64,000 nucleotides of DNA, from positions 3,634,001 through 3,698,000 of the forward strand of contig NC_135561.1 in the NCBI RefSeq assembly GCF_964340395.1, read 5' to 3'. The notes under the pieces were generated by a model. It was not told where the DNA came from, ran no database searches, and saw nothing but the letters and a program-made list of their open reading frames with translations. Numbering within the stretch: the stretch's first letter is position 1; every line of letters starts with the position of its first letter. The position numbers and the translations under genes are program-made. The DNA is from Glandiceps talaboti (lineage: Eukaryota > Hemichordata > Enteropneusta > Spengelidae). Positions 47,961 through 59,359 of this stretch are shown piece by piece.

Positions 47961-50900
47961 ATGAAATGAAATTAAGGAAAGAAAAATTGTATTCCCTGAA
48001 TATTAGCCAAAATGCTTTCACCAGGTAAATTCCATGTTTTGTCCTGGTGTGTATCTTTCTATTCCTTGACAGGCCAACTCATTAACCTTTAGCCTTTCAT
48101 TTAAGGATCCAATGGATTCACAGGGACCCTGCCTATAGGGGTGAGATATATATAAAATATGACATAAATACCATATGCTGTGCGACCTTTGCGAAGTATT
48201 ATTGTGTGGTTGTAGATTAAGTATAGTAAGATGTATTATGACATAGATAAACAAAGTTGTTCCATATAAATCATATGATATATATGTGTGTTATATATAA
48301 TAAATGTATTGTGAGAATACTAGCTTTTTAAATCCAGATTTTTAAATTATTCATTCCAGTTGATTTGAAATTATGTAAAAACAAATGACATCTGTTGCAT
48401 GTCTTTAAAAAAAACCTCATAATTATACAAAAGTATAGGTACATCATATGTTTTAGAATGAGTTGGACATTTGCAAGGTATCTAAATCAACTCTGAGTCT
48501 CTGTGATGAAGCCCCTTAGGTCACTTATGTTTCTATAGGTTGACTCACAGGACAGAGTAATAATTTAACAAATTAATGAAAAAATTGAATATATATGGTA
48601 ATGAAGCTCAAAAAGGAATGAATAAAAATAACAACATATTTGTAAATAAAGCATAAATTGATCATCACCCAGGGACCACTTTTGATCTAGTGTCTTGGAC
48701 GGTTCTGTAAAAGAGGCTGTGGTTTACAACGATGGTAAGATGGTGAAAGACTCTGAAGTACTCTATAGTACTTTTAATGATGATGCTTCTCAAATTGGTG
48801 CTTGTAACATGATATTTTATCATAGGGGAAATGTTGGATGACTTTTATTTTGAGGATAATATTTGAAAACTATTCTATCAACAGTGTTATCATGGTTCAC
48901 ATCCCCTGCATTATCTGGAGTTATTTCTTGTGTAATATTTGTCATCATAAGATGGAGTATTCTAAATAAGGTAAGACTACATTTACTCCCCAGCAGGATA
49001 TGGCATGTATGTCATTTTTAGACTCTGTATGGAATCTCTTAACAGATGAATTTCATATGTATTGTTTATTTTCAGTCACAAGATAAACATGTAGTGCTAG
49101 TCTGTATAGATACGCCATGACAGTGCGCCCTCACATATCGGTCAACCCTTAGGTAGCAGGCAGGTGAGGGTGAAGTGATACAACATATCTTACAGTCTAT
49201 GAATTTGCAAGAATGAATGTTCATAGACTCTGGGTTCATAGCTACAAGTAAAAATTTCAACTCACAGTCAAAAAATTTCTTGGAAGTGAATCCCAGATTT
49301 TCAATGATGTCTCATCAACATCTTTTGGGATGTTGCTTATCACATAGAGTTATAGAAACCAAGTCATTAAAGCCTGATACCCTGTGTATAGGGTGTAATT
49401 ACATAGAGTTACAGAAACCAAGTCATTAAAGCCTGATACCCTATATATAGGGTGTAATTACATAGAGTTATAGAAACCAAGTCATTAAAGCCTGATACCC
49501 TATATATAGGGTGAATTACATAGAGTTACAGAAACCAAGTCACTAAAGCCATTAAAGGTCGAATACTTGACTGTAACTATCAATATTTCTGCAATGTGGA
49601 GTATGTGCAAAGTCAATCCAACCTTCTCAGATATCATTATTCTTGATATTATACTTTGAAATGCAGCCATGAGTCAAGGCTTACAGTTCAACATTTTCAC
49701 AAGTCAGAGAATGTTAGCATCCTCCTGGGTGAAAGTGAAAGATTTTATTTCTAAAAATTGTGATACATTGTAATTGTAATTGCTCATCAATATACTGTAA
49801 ACCTGGAAATATTTGTTGAAGACTTATTTTTTGCTTATTTCGCTTGAATTTGAAAACATTTTTTAAAAAATGTTATTATATTCCTGATTTTATGTTCAAT
49901 ATATTTATGTCTACTCAGGATGATGTCACTAAACCAGGTCTTATATCATTACCAATATTTTATGCGCTGACAATTGCTGTCAATTCATTCTCTATATTTT
50001 ATGATGGCCCTGCAAGTGAGTACTATATTTTATGATGGCCCTGAATGTGAGTATTATATAAGTCAATTCAGTCTCTCTTATTTTATGATGGCCCTGAATG
50101 TGAGTATTATATTTTATGATGGCCCTGAATGTGAGTATTATATAAGTCAATTCAGTCTGTTATTTTATGATGGCCCTTAATGTGAGTATTATATTTTATG
50201 ATGGCCCTGAATGTGAGTATTATATAAGTCAATTCAGTCTGTTATTTTATGATGGCCCTGAATGTGAGTATTATATTTTATGATGGCCCTGAATGTGAGT
50301 ATTATACTTATGATTACTAATTGCCATAGTTCCAAATTTGTGATAATAAATCCAACATCGACCATACTCATCGCAACTGCACACTTGGGCTGAATTATTT
50401 GTGCCATAAATATATTATAACTGTACTACTTCTCAGCTATTGCTAATTATCACTGATAGGTGAGAAAAACAGTTGTTTGACATAGCTGTGGTCCTGAATA
50501 ATAGAATGATCCTCACCAAATGTTCATGACACCGCTGATAAGATTCAAACATTTTAGCTTTTAAGTGTTGCCAGTGTAAATGAGCAAGAGATGTCATAAA
50601 ATATAACGAATCCAAAATTATTACTGCAATCCTCAGCACTCATGACCTTGGCTATAGCATCTTTAAAATGAATCGTAAATTGCATAACTCCTAATAATCA
50701 ATGAATTGTGTGCTGCACAGCATCATTGGTGCCAGTTTCTAAACTGACATTGATGTTTTTTCTTCCAGTTTTTGGGTTTGATAAGATTCCACTATATGGT
50801 ACATTTATACTCAGTTTTGGTGCTGGCATAGTAGTAGCCATATTAGTACAAATATTTGTGGTGCCTTGGATGAGACGAAAAATTGCACGTAAGTTACCAA

Positions 50901-53900
50901 TCATGAATTTTTTTTATTTGAAGGCAATAAACTTCATTACCCTGCTTGAGGGAAAGACATCATATGTACCTACTCACTTTCATTCATTTATGCCTTTTGA
51001 CTTAATCAGGTGGAATGACATGAAAAGATGGATTATAACATTGCTTTATTACCTTACAACATGCTATGGACAGCATGGTATATAGTAAATACATAAACAA
51101 AATGTCACATTACAGTACAACATGCTATGGACAGCATGGTATAGTAAATACATAGACAAAATGTCACATTACAGTACAACATACTATGGACAGCATGGTA
51201 TAGTAAATACATAAACAAAATGTCACATTACAGTACAACATGCTATGGACAGCATGGTATAGTAAATACATAAACAAAATGTCACATTACAGTACAACAT
51301 GCTATGGACAGCATGGTATAGTAAATACAGACAAAATGTCACATTACAACACTCATAATGTAGCTACTGACGAGATCTGCCTGGATTTATACATATCAAA
51401 TCTGTCTTGATTTACATGTATCAGATGCCTTTGTATCAGACCCATCTCGATTTACATGTACGTACGTTTATTTATTTATTTATTTATTATTTGAAAGTGG
51501 TCAAAGGTTTAGTCACCACTCATTTGATAGTGTCAGAGTCTCAGTCAGTCAGAGATTTAAATTTACAATAAGTTGTTTTTCCATAAACAGGAGAATGCAA
51601 TGGTTATCAAAATATTGACACAGACAATCAAGATGAGACACTGGGCCTGACATCCAGTGAGAAATCAGAGACAAGTACAGGTATGGAACTACTAAGTAAC
51701 CACCAAAGACCATAAAGTTACAGACTGTGTCCCTTTAAACAAAAGTAACCACCAAAGACCATAAAGTTACAGACTGTGGTCCTTTAAACAAAAGTAACCA
51801 TCAAAGACCATAAAGGTACAGACTGTGTCCCTTTAAACACAAGTAACCACCAAAGACCATAAAGTTACAGACTGTGTCCCTTTAAACAACAGTAACCACC
51901 AAAGACCATAAAGTTACAGACTGTGTCCTTTTTAATAACTTGTATTTGATATAAGTGAAAGGAGGAGTTTTTGATTGCCTTGCACTGTTGTCATGGTTTT
52001 GTACATCTACATGGTTACAGCAGTACTAACATTTATCATCTACACCCATAGACAATAAACAATATGGTACAGTATCAAGTGGAGATCAACAAATCAGTGG
52101 TAATGCAGTGTTATCAACCAATGAACAGAAACATAAACAACCTATCTCTGGTAAGTATAAAATCCCAAGTTAGTACATTTGTATTCCAATTTTTTTAGTT
52201 ACCATGGTGACTATGTTCAATTGATATCATTATAATGTAATATTAGTGGTCATTATAGAATTCATTTGATACACACATTTGTTTCATGTGCTCTGTCTGA
52301 ATATGTGTAATGAATGCTGCCCTCTACGACAGTGTCACTACAGCAAAGCAACTCTTGTTTTTTCATAAGTGATATTCATTTATAAGTTAAAGTATCAATA
52401 TGTAAATATACCACTCATTATCATTTCTAGATAGTAATATAAAGGATTCAGATGAGATAGAACAAAGTTATGAAGATGACAAAAAAACAGATGGACCAGA
52501 AAATGAAGACCAACCAAAGGAAGGAGAACAAGAGGATACAAAGAAAGATCGAGGAGAAACACATGACCGTCCAGAAGCAGCCATTTTGTTCCGCTTTTTA
52601 CAAATTTTAACTGCATGCTTTGGAGCTTTTGCACATGGTGGTAATGATGTGAGGTAAGAACTACCAAACAACCAATTATCATGATGTCATTGACAGGTTG
52701 CCCCACTGTCACTAATGTCATCATTAGGACTGTAGCAGCCATTTTCTTCACAGAAAAATGTTTAGATGTATATTTAAATGATGTGATGGTGTATACTGCA
52801 TGTTGCAAGTGAGCTAGAACACTATAACCCAAACATTTCATTAAGCATTTCAGAATATAGCGGTTTCACTAGAAATAATAATCTTTGAACAAAAAATACT
52901 GGAGAGAGACAAGTTATATTGAAATGTGGAACAAAAAATATTTACTTTTTGATACATACAGGTACCCTTGTCTTTAGCTGTAGAGTGATATATTAGCTAA
53001 TGTTTGGATATCTCATATAGTCAACACGTTTGTTAATTTTTATGACCAAAGTTACATCATGCATTCCTGCCATAGCACTGCAGGACTCTGTCTGCATACC
53101 TGTTCACTCATGTCTGCATTAATTACAGCAATGCCATTGGTCCTGTCACAGCACTGTGGTTTATTTACCGAGATGGTACAGTGAGTCAAGAAGTAGCTAC
53201 TCCAATATGGTTATTATTTTATGGTGGTGTGGGTATATCTATTGGTTTGTGGATTTGGGGATGGAGAGTTATCAAGACAGTAGGAGAAGATCTAACAGTT
53301 GTAACACCTTCAAGGTTAGTGGCTAATAATAATCTAAACTTCATTAATCCAAATTAAATTCAAAAAGTCAAATAAATAATAAAATCTATCTGGAATGAAT
53401 TAATAAATATTCATGTATAATATTCATTATTACATATGTACCAGAGATTAATTGCAACATTGCGCATGCATACTAGTGGTATTTGCACTGCAATGCAATA
53501 CCGCAAACATTATTGCATACCTGCATGCAAATAATATGTAAATGAGGATGTTACACAGTATCATTTGTACAGAAATTTTCTATTTTGGATCAACATATTG
53601 TAATAACAACAGAACCGCATACCATGTGAATTCCAGTGTGGGTACTCAGGGGTATTTGCACTCATGCACTTTTACTTGCTATGCTCACGAAAGTACGGAG
53701 ACAGAGAACAGAACAAGCACTTGTGCAAATACCCCGATTACACCACACTTGCACTTCTGCATGTCATGGGGTACTGTCATATTGTAATTATGTCATTGAC
53801 ATAACTTGCATCAGTGTACGCAAATTGTACAATATCACACATATTGCACACCATTTTGCAAATGATATGTGGTCATTCCATGGACATAAAATGAAGTGAA

Positions 53901-54532
53901 TGTACAGTTGTGTTTTTCTTTTATGAAATTTACTGTTTTAGATAAACTTGTGTAATAATAACAGAACTCCCATGATGCATGAATGCCAGAGTTGCAGGGT
54001 ATTCTGGGTATTTGCAGGGTATTCTGGGTATTTACACTCATACTTGCAGCATTTGCTGCAGTGCTTTCACATAGTATATGACGACAGAGAACACAAGACT
54101 CATTCAGATACCCTGAGTATGCCACACTGTGTTTTATGTATCATTGGGTTCTGTCACAGATTTATTTGCTACCCAAAGTGAACATTATGTATATCACATG
54201 TTTAGTTTGTAGTATTGTCGGCATGCACATTCCAACAGTCAAAGCCGACAATGAAGTGTTCTCATTATTTTCAATGTTTGTTTGTCATTTTCAGTGGTTT
54301 TACTATTGAGTTTGGGTCGGCTACTACTGTATTGCTAGCATCAAATTTAGGAGTACCAATCAGCTCAACACATTGTAAAATAGGATCGGTGGTATCTGTT
54401 GGACGTGTGCGAGAACAGAAAAGTGTCAATTGGAGGCTGTTTGGTGGAATTATAATAGCTTGGTGTGTGACTGTACCTGCAGCAGGTGCTGTTAGTGCTG
54501 GCGTCATGGCTTTACTACAGAATGCCCTGTGA
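46676..54532 (+). CDS. SLC20A: SLC20 (PiT) sodium-dependent phosphate cotransporter, ten coding exons, 524 aa
   Basis: Plasma-membrane uptake of inorganic phosphate driven by sodium. Coding exons: 46671-46970 (ATG 46676), 47576-47716, 48885-48970, 49919-50015, 50769-50888, 51591-51680, 52052-52150, 52431-52653, 53129-53314, 54295-54532 (TGA). All phases agree and all borders are AG/GT. Both halves carry the family signature: [16 protein letters not shown] at residues 27-42 after the first hydrophobic helix, and GGNDVSNAIGP at about 379-389. Other family strings are [39 protein letters not shown] and [14 protein letters not shown]. The central hydrophilic loop (about residues 275-360, Glu/Asp/Lys-rich) is far shorter than in human PiT1/PiT2, which are roughly 650-680 aa in total. 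The start has a good context (CAACATGGA) and any earlier exon is non-coding. The choice between PiT1 and PiT2 is not resolvable. Confidence 0.95.
46999..47466 (+). repeat. Alternating (GTCT)n/(ATGT)n array in SLC20 intron
   Basis: GTCT, ATGT, GTCT, then a long ATGT block and GT tail over ~465 bp, starting within 30 nt of the exon donor at 46971. An open frame runs from the exon straight through it, but the splice donor and family homology end the exon at 46970. Confidence 0.97.
47791..47958 (+). repeat. (GTCT)n-(ATCT)n-(AC)n compound array
   Basis: GTCT block to 47873, short TATC block, then CA block to 47958, in the SLC20 intron. Confidence 0.97.
48690..48745 (+). repeat. Dispersed repeat family R, copy 4
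   Basis: gtcttggacggtt followed by gtaaaagaggctgtggttta and caacgatggt, in the SLC20 intron. Confidence 0.65.
49343..49552 (+). repeat. ~58-bp minisatellite, four copies
   Basis: Units run catagagttatagaaaccaa, gtcattaaagcctgatacc, ctatatatagggtgtaatta. Near-identical copies. Confidence 0.9.
49990..50306 (+). repeat. Eight-fold amplified exon end + 5' splice site (SLC20)
   Basis: The last bases of the exon ending at 50015 (attttatgatggccctg) together with its donor (gtgagtat) are repeated seven more times downstream to about 50300. The unit alternates between 32 bp and ~50 bp, the longer one carrying ataagtcaattcagtctgtt. Each copy keeps a strong aat|gtgagt donor. Reading past the first donor meets TGA at 50036 in frame, so the later donors would give truncated products. 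Confidence 0.85.
51057..51346 (+). repeat. ~59-bp minisatellite, five copies
   Basis: Units contain tacaacatgctatggacagc, atggtatagtaaatacata and aacaaaatgtcacattacag. Copies are almost identical, suggesting recent expansion. Confidence 0.92.
51686..51930 (+). repeat. ~54-bp minisatellite, five copies
   Basis: Units contain aagtaaccaccaaagaccat, aaagttacagactgtgtcc and ctttaaacaa. The array begins six bases after the donor at 51681. Confidence 0.92.
53590..54130 (+). repeat. ~360-bp segmental duplication with palindromic parts
   Basis: aataacaacagaac near 53602 and aataataacagaactcc near 53955 begin related blocks. Both contain ggtatttgcactcat / ggtatttacactcat and gacagagaacag/ac. Within the first block, ggggtatttgcac at 53651 and gtgcaaatacccc at 53723 form an inverted pair. 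It lies in the last SLC20 intron. Confidence 0.6.
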
Positions 54533-54545
54533 TAGGGACCATGTA

Positions 54546-54660
54546 TTCTTGCAAGCCAGGGCTAATATTTCTTCTGTGTCTCAAATATACATGTCTTGAC
54601 AGGGGCACCTTGGATGGTTACATAACATAGACTGTGGTTTATGATGATGGGGACCAAAAG
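54546..54660 (+). repeat. Dispersed repeat family R, copy 5, in SLC20 3' flank
   Basis: gcaagccagggctaatattt matches the head of copy 3. cttggatggttacataa and gactgtggtttatgatgatg match its core, diverged. It starts 14 nt after the SLC20 stop codon, so it may lie in the 3' UTR. Confidence 0.55.
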
Positions 54661-56340
54661 ATTTGCCAATCTATCATGGCTTTGATACAGAATTTCTTGA
54701 GATAGACAGTGGTCAGATATATCACAAAAAAGTCTCTTCATAACCAAATGTGAATAGACAACAACACTTACACAGTACTGAGGAGGGAAAGCAGTGCTGC
54801 AGTGCTAGCCATGTGAGTGCACTCATTTATTGCTAAAGGTGAAAGCAAAAGAGATGATATACACAAGTGGTTTGATTTATACATAAGCGCAAGTACAGGC
54901 TTTCTCTACAAACACAGTACTGCAAAACTGTACAGAAAAAAGCATATAACTGTCCAGAGTAGCCCGAGATGAAAAAACTTGTACATTTAGAGAACACTCT
55001 GGAGACCTATGTCTAACACAGTACTATATATGCTCTCAAAGGTGACAGCCATCAACTTAACAATCAAAATTGAATGAACATGTGCAGGCACTGAAAGAAA
55101 CTGCTAGACTCCGATGAACGGTATGCTACTACTAATATATCTGACCACTGAACACTTATCACACCTGGCATTTCTATGCTTTATTGGCTACAAAACTATT
55201 CACACTTGCTTACAAATACATAAGACTACAATTTCATTGCAAATTGCAGGACATTAAATGTCACTTCACAGCCGAATGTGAATGCACTACAAACACTAAC
55301 ACTTACACGATATTAGTGTAGGAAAGAGGTGCTCTTGTTTCTAGACTTTAATCTGAAGAAGGGAAACAAAAGGAAAAGGAAAACTGTACAGTACTAAACT
55401 TTGGGCGACTACTAGTCACCTGGATAAAGATTCTTCGAATTGTTAGGTAGTCTTGTATTTAAGACCCAGATCTGTGCTTTGAAGGTTGCCAAACAAACGC
55501 TAACGGTGACAGTTCCTCTGGCATGCTCAACAGTGCCTTTGGTGCTAATGTGATCTGTGGTTGCTTTTAAAGTTAGCAGAATTACCCAAGGGTCCAGCAG
55601 CTAGACTGTGTTTGGGTCAGCATGACTAACAAGTTGATGAACCCACTGTAACTATAACTCTGGGTGACATTGCCTGACATGTTCATTCAATGAGAAAAGT
55701 TACAAAAAGGGCAACTTGAATGGCATTAGCTCCCTTGGATTGAATAATATATATCCTCCACATCTTGAAATGAGAACATTTTTTGATGATGTTTTCACTT
55801 CATGAGGCTATAAGATGACTGGGTAACTTCTTGGCAAGTTCAAAAACTTCAGGGTCACAGTACTAATGATGCAAAATGCTGGCCGAAATGGAACTCTAGT
55901 AACGTTTAACAGTGCATTAGTGTTGGGATGTGTGTGCTTGAATGCAGAAGACTTATAGAAGTGCTTGCAGCTTATCATTTTGACAAAAGCATGTGATTGA
56001 TGTCTGAGTTGCTGAAAATAAAATTAGATTTACAATAGAAAGAGCAAATACTACATATGCTGTATTTTAAAAATATATACAAATATTACTCTAGTAATAG
56101 TCCAGATTCTATTTATTCTTTATAAAATCTTGCAAGCTTAGAGATTTCTTATCGGAACTTTCTATATCGAATATTTGTTGTGAGGAAGTCATTTACTTAA
56201 AGCTAGCCCCAGACCCCATGATTTGTTGATTTTGGCTTTTAATAATAATAACAATACTAATAAAATACATCTGTAATAAGTCCAGTTCATTTCTATAAGT
56301 TTGGTAGCAATATTGTTGAATAAAGTAAAAGGTAACTTGT
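54661..56340. other. SLC20 downstream flank, possible long 3' UTR
   Basis: No gene seen. A ~60-bp duplicated phrase occurs near 54739 and 55271 (aatgtgaat, aacacttacac, ggaaag). AATAAA occurs at about 56016 and near 56319; neither can be assigned with confidence. Confidence 0.4.
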
Positions 56341-56349
56341 TGAATGCGT

Positions 56350-56608
56350 AACAAGTTTGTGCCCATCTGATCTGAGGGCAATGCTTCCTCAGCCATATGT
56401 GATAAGACGAGCAACCCGCACCAGTTTGTCAATGTCAAGTCATGCACTCATCAAACCAGTATCAAGAACTTACTCCACTGGCAGAACTTTCATCAACACT
56501 GCAGTCCATGTCTGGAATGGACTCCCTGACAATATAGTTGGAGTGATCAGTGATAATGGTGCTCAGTCCTTCAAGAACCGTGTGCACAAACACCTTTCAA
56601 CACCCTAA
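56350..56608 (+). pseudogene. LINE reverse-transcriptase C-terminal fragment
   Basis: An open frame ending in TAA at 56608 carries the conserved LINE tail: Ser/Arg-rich VSRTYSTGRTF, then AVHVWNGLPDNIV, then SFKNRVHKHL. The R-T-x-x-G-R-x-F ... A-x-x-x-WN-x-LP pattern and its position immediately before the stop codon are typical of CR1/L2-like non-LTR elements. No RT catalytic region is present upstream, so it is a 5'-truncated copy. Confidence 0.7.
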
Positions 56609-57749
56609 AGAAACAGAAGATTCTCTAATGTACTCCTAAGCTGCTGTGAACCATTGTTTTGGCTCATGAGATTTACTTATATAGTGCTTTGCTGCTTATA
56701 TCTGTGTATGACCTGGTCACATCTTATGTGCTATTGTTCACTTTAGCAATTTATATATATATATATAAAAAAGTTCCTAATAGTACTCATAAATATACAC
56801 ATTGTTATGAACGTTGTCATGTATGTAGCATCCTCAGTCATCACTAGTGACCAGTCCAATACGTTAAGTAACCGGCTGAAAAACGTGAAAGATCCCTGAT
56901 TTTAAAATGTAATCACCGGAAGTATTATTGTATGTCAGTCAGTTGCTGGGAAGTAGAGACTTGGTCAACCAACCCTGTAACTATAGTTAACTACTCCCCC
57001 CACTAGTGTAACTCTTAAGGAAGAGATGTCTAAGTGAGCAGTGAGAGAACATAGCTAAAATCAACCAAGTGAAGGATCTATGTCACTCCTTATTAAATGG
57101 ATTACATGTTTTAACGTGGTACAGCATGGTTATTGTTGGATTGCTTTATGAACTATTGGTACATGTACTAAATTTTATGAATTTTATAGCTATATCAATA
57201 TTTTGGGATATTTTTAGAGTGTACACAGTAAATAATATACAGTCTATAATAAAACATTCTATTCATCAAATTGTGTGTGGTCAATTCTTATTAGCACCCT
57301 CCCTCTCCCATCCCCTCATCCCCTATTACAGTGGTTCCTTCTGTCCATCATACATAATTTCTCGGACATGCAGTGCAATGCAATATTAAATTTCATTCAA
57401 TTCTGGCAAAAAGGTGACATATCATATTGTTAAGTGTTCTCCCTGAACAAGGTAACAGGGGCGCCGCGCCCTCTTGTAAATTCTTGGCGCCCCCTTGTAA
57501 GTTTTGACGATTCTACATATGTACATCTCTTTAATAAACTATGAGAGGATTCTCACTACTCTTCACACATAATCAGATACCGTCCATTCATCAATGCACA
57601 TATTCTGTACATGACCCTGTGTTGTTCATGTTGGTATTTTTATAACTGTTTTGGAACTGTATATCTTTAACACGAGAAAGCAATCACTGATTATTATTTA
57701 TGACAGTATGAGATTCATATAATATTACGGAAATAATTTATATTCATTG

Positions 57750-58048
57750 TTCTGTTAGTCTAGTTCCGATACAGTATCGTTACGATTTATACCTTCACTC
57801 AGTCTAGTTCCTATACAGTATCGTTCCGATTTATACCTTCACTCACAGTCTAGTTCCGATCCTATATAGTATCGTTACGATTTATACCTTCACTCACAGT
57901 CTAGTTCCGATCCTATATAGTATCGTTACGATTTATACCTTCACTCACAGTCTAGTTCCTATACAGTATCGTTACGATTTATACCTTCACTCACAGTCTA
58001 GTTCCGATCCTATATAGTATCGTTACGATTTATACCTTCACTCACAGT
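57750..58048 (+). repeat. ~45-60 bp minisatellite, six copies
   Basis: Units contain gtctagttccgatc or gtctagttcctatacagta, then tcgttacgatttatacct and tcactcaca. Two length variants alternate (with and without cctatata). Confidence 0.9.
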
Positions 58049-58467
58049 TAGAAACCACAGTTGGCATCCAGACTATTTTTCTATTTAATATTTATTTGTT
58101 TACTGTTTATGCAGAGTTTAATTTTGCAACGAATTGGGAGAATGCCAATGTTTAGTACAGATTTGAAAGGCTATGTATATTTCTTCAATAAAAGTGATAA
58201 ACTTGGCACCGGTTAGTCGGTTACTATAGCTGTTAACTGTTTTTAACAACATTCACGGACAGTGTGAGTGATAAGATGAGATGTACACTCAATAAAATAC
58301 ATCGTTTTATTAAACAATTTTCTTACTATATATGAATTTGTACTTTGGCATGTAAAGTACTCGTAAAAATAAATGTTGAGTGCATGCTCATCTCACTTTT
58401 ACATCTCAAAACACACAAAACAAATTGACAATCATTGAATCTTCAATTTGGTCACAAAACTACCGAT

Positions 58468-58572
58468 TGTAAAATGTGGCCCTCCCCCAAACACAATAAT
58501 GCAAAATATTATCCTCCCCCAAGAACATCAGTGGTTTGTAAAATGTGACCCTCCCCTCCCCTCCCCCAATTC
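58468..58572. repeat. Dispersed GACCCTCCCC repeat, third cluster
   Basis: gtaaaatgtggccctccccc, aaaatattatcctccccc and gtaaaatgtgaccctcccc in succession, matching the clusters at 30825 and 31230. A short (ATTC)n run lies at 58619-58641. Confidence 0.6.
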
Positions 58573-59121
58573 CTCTGGCCCTCCCTCCTGTATCGGTATT
58601 TTAAAGGGGTGATATCAATATTCATTCATTCATTCATTCATTTTATTGCCAATTTAAAGTAAGTTACAATTACAAAATGACAGGAAATAAATAAACAGAT
58701 TGGCAATTTGGAGTAAAAAAATAGCTTTTCGCTAATCAAGTTTGGCTCCACAATCGGAGATCGGAGTACATTTCTAGAGTACTCCCAAGCCGTTACAACA
58801 AAAAACTGATACCAGTGATAGCATTAATCCTGCTCGCCGACGGAGACTGTACTGTAGTGTACTTTGTCTGCAAGAGGAGGCTCTTTCAGTCTTTGAAATA
58901 AACACGGTGGAGCCATGTCATGGAGACACAATACACTATGATATATTTTGCACCGTCACCTCAGTCGTCACCCCATACAATGAACAATTTCCTTTTCAAA
59001 ATACTTGAACCATTACTACATTTGAAAACAAAATCTTCTAGAACAGTTCTGTGTCATCACAAGGGCGACTGTCTGTCATTTAAACTTGCATGCTCTTAGT
59101 GCTGTGCTGCAGAATCGTCCA

Positions 59122-59282
59122 GAAGCTTCCGGAAATTTAGAGTTACAACGCCCCCTAGAGGCCGTGATCATGACTGTTGGTTCATCTGTTATCTGGAGTT
59201 TGATTGGTCCTAATAATTAACTTGAACGAATTTTGACGAATCAAGGAACACTTTAGGAAAAGGTCCTACAAATGTTCTGGAA
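59122..59282 (+). promoter_or_regulatory. Heat-shock elements upstream of BAG3
   Basis: GAA-gc-TTC-cg-GAA at 59122-59134 is three contiguous perfect nGAAn pentamers, the canonical heat-shock factor site. A second TTC-tg-GAA lies at 59275-59282, only 78 nt before the ATG. BAG3 is a known HSF1 target in vertebrates, so the placement makes biological sense. No TATA box was seen. Confidence 0.65.
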
Positions 59283-59359
59283 AACCCGTGACCTCTCTCG
59301 AGTGGTAGAGAAAGATACGGAAGTCGGGATACTGTCAGGTTAAAACGGAGGCCGGCGAG

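Noticed and set aside
49343-52000. Regularly spaced repeats that could suggest a CRISPR array
   Set aside because: Units are contiguous tandem copies without unique spacers, in a eukaryotic intron.
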